Source of the DNA: Deltaproteobacteria bacterium
GTDB lineage: Bacteria; Desulfobacterota; BSN033; UBA1163
Direction: 5' to 3'
Assembly (NCBI GenBank): GCA_016875155.1
Contig: VGSD01000094.1
Coordinates: 1 to 8,675 of the forward strand
DNA length: 8,675 nucleotides
A model generated the notes under the pieces. The model did no database searches. It was not told the DNA's origin and worked only from the letters and a program-made list of their open reading frames with translations. A program made the translations under genes and the position numbers. Positions 7,525 to 8,675 of this stretch are shown one piece after another. Positions within the stretch are counted from its first letter, which is position 1, and each line of letters starts with the position of its first letter.

Positions 7525-8376
7525 CTATTTTCCGAAATAGACCTTAAAGTACTGCTCTGTCTTCGAAACCTGTTCTGCCTTCAGAAGTCCTGCGTTCTTT
7601 AGAAACGCTTCGACCTCGGCGCCCAACTTGTCCAGTTCCGCCCTGTCCCTCACCTCCCCGGTGAAGGCAAGTTCAACGAGCGCCCTATTCGTGGGTGGGA
7701 AGAACCAGACCGCCAGGTCCGCCTCTTTGAGCTTCCGGGCCAACGGGTGCTTCAACGTGACGTCGAAGCTGTACATGGTCGCCACCCCGGGGATCTCTAG
7801 TCCCGTGCCATCCTTCACAACAGGCCATATCTGTTCAAAGAGGGCCGGGCACTTACTCTTCATGAACCCCAAGAGACCTTGAATCGTCATCTTGGACGGG
7901 CTCACGTCGAACTCCTCCTTCTTGAACTTGATGTCGGAGGAAATGGAATACTCGGGCAGTGCAAAATAATCGATCTCGTACTTCTTCAAACTGCACCTCT
8001 CCAAATCGGTCACAACCGCCGGTGACAGACCCCTCGCTTTAACGGTGATCGACCCCTCCCGCACCCGGAGGATCAGATTGTTCTTTTCAAGGATGCGGGC
8101 TCGTGAGTCGATATAGATTCCTTTCCTGGATTTGGATGCGGGCCCGACGTCGCAGAGGGGTTTCAGTGGCTCGATGATTGCGGCGGGCAAGCCTTTTGCC
8201 AAATCCTTTTCCGTGAGATTGCCTTCCTCGATCATGAAATGATACTCTATCGTCTGATCCTGCTGAGCAAAGCTTTCGGCGGCGGCGTTCTTCGCCCAAG
8301 CTTGAGGGGTGAATCCGGTGGCAACGACAAGGGCCGCAGCCAACAGCAACAATCCCTTCCCACCGTATTTCATCAT
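7525..8376 (-). CDS. Secreted CYTH-like domain protein
   Basis: This is a 283-residue protein with a clear Sec signal peptide (GLLLLAAALVVATGF core, cleavage near AWA-K at 28). The mature part has the layout of a CYTH (CyaB/thiamine-triphosphatase) tunnel fold: YIDSRARILEKNNLILRVRE (88-107) followed by ITVKARG (110-116), then KKYEIDYF (131-138), LVELAFTGE (233-241) ahead of a helix with ELDKLGAEVEAFL, and a closing SKTEQYF (271-277). The N-terminal ExExK signature that binds metal and triphosphate is replaced by IEYHFMIEE (43-51), so catalysis is doubtful. Cys75, Cys128 and Cys176 could form a disulfide in the periplasm. Known CYTH enzymes hydrolyse inorganic or organic triphosphates in the cytoplasm; a secreted relative is unusual. 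The start at 8376 has AAAGGA 6 bases upstream. The porin start is 95 bp downstream. The fold is inferred by pattern; the function is unknown. Confidence 0.7.
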   Translation of the reverse strand: MMKYGGKGLLLLAAALVVATGFTPQAWAKNAAAESFAQQDQTIEYHFMIEEGNLTEKDLAKGLPAAIIEPLKPLCDVGPASKSRKGIYIDSRARILEKNNLILRVREGSITVKARGLSPAVVTDLERCSLKKYEIDYFALPEYSISSDIKFKKEEFDVSPSKMTIQGLLGFMKSKCPALFEQIWPVVKDGTGLEIPGVATMYSFDVTLKHPLARKLKEADLAVWFFPPTNRALVELAFTGEVRDRAELDKLGAEVEAFLKNAGLLKAEQVSKTEQYFKVYFGK

Positions 8377-8512
8377 CCGTTATCCTTTCTCTCTCACATA
8401 GTGTCTCGTCTCAGAAATACATTGAAGGCCAACGTTCTCAGGAAACACCTTAAGCCATTTCCATATCTTTTGGCATCATGGCGGCATGCACCCCAGGCAT
8501 GTCCCACGCAGA

Positions 8513-8674
8513 CTACTCCATACCTACAATACGCTTTGCCGCTTTCAGATAGTTCATGTTGGGCATGGCGGCGATGCCCAATTCCTCGATGACCTGACGC
8601 ATGCCTGCGTAATCTTCGCTCTCGCAGCAGGCGGACTCGACCAAAGCCCCGTTGAACCAGACCTGCGCATACTC
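8513..8674 (-). CDS. C-terminal end of an unidentified protein (partial)
   Basis: A minus-strand frame is open from the window's right edge to a TAG at 8513-8515, giving the last 53 residues of a protein that starts outside the window. The composition is protein-like (a helical MRQVIEELGIAAM and NYLKAAKRIVGME tail, with a CCESED segment containing a Cys pair), and no other frame there is as convincing. I do not recognise the family. The E..E..., ELG, then Tyr spacing faintly recalls the end of CYTH domains, which would be notable next to the gene at 7525-8376, but this is not strong enough to call. A 136-bp gap without clear structure separates it from the next gene, so cotranscription is open. 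Confidence 0.6.
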   Translation of the reverse strand, partial: EYAQVWFNGALVESACCESEDYAGMRQVIEELGIAAMPNMNYLKAAKRIVGME

Positions 8675-8675
8675 G

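Noticed and set aside
7506..7529. CCTATT/AATAGG inverted repeat at the CYTH-like gene stop as a terminator
   Set aside because: A 6-bp AT-rich stem with a 12-base loop and no T-run is too weak to call.
8239..8592. Plus-strand open frame of 117 codons at the right edge
   Set aside because: It overlaps the signal peptide region of the CYTH-like gene and the better-supported minus-strand tail at 8513-8674, and its translation is of low protein quality.

Overview
The window looks like chromosomal DNA of a Gram-negative anaerobe, most likely Desulfobacterota (Deltaproteobacteria) or a close relative. This is inferred from the tripartite tricarboxylate transporter (TTT), the secreted outer-membrane porin, the purine-rich ribosome binding sites, and dispersed palindromes of the GTCATTCC...GGAATCCAG type. 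No rRNA, tRNA or CRISPR is visible, so the assignment stays loose.

All intact genes lie on the minus strand. In transcriptional order (right to left) they are: the last 53 codons of an unidentified gene (8513-8674); a secreted CYTH-like protein (7525-8376); a large outer-membrane beta-barrel porin (5921-7429); a 438-bp gene-free region holding two multi-hairpin palindromic repeats; and a complete TTT operon in the classical order, tctC binding protein (4526-5482), tctB small membrane subunit (3867-4391) and tctA large membrane subunit (2286-3779). The porin and TTT together could carry an organic anion from outside the cell to the cytoplasm: porin through the outer membrane, TctC capture in the periplasm, and TctAB for ion-coupled import. 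The substrate cannot be read from the sequence.

The left quarter is a decayed, rearranged zone. Just after tctA comes the start of a DUF47/PhoU-like gene with its own ribosome binding site (about 57 codons). It is cut and joined out of frame to the last ~80 codons of a second, more GC-rich tctA copy (1802 to ~2066). Facing this scar on the plus strand is a DDE transposase (3-1536) that begins before the window, with its reading frame broken near 600-626. The simplest history is a deletion between two tct loci, possibly connected with insertion-sequence activity, leaving a DUF47::tctA' chimera.

I see no clearly new system here. The points most worth a second look are the chimeric junction, the periplasmic CYTH-like protein, and the paired palindromic elements in front of tctC.
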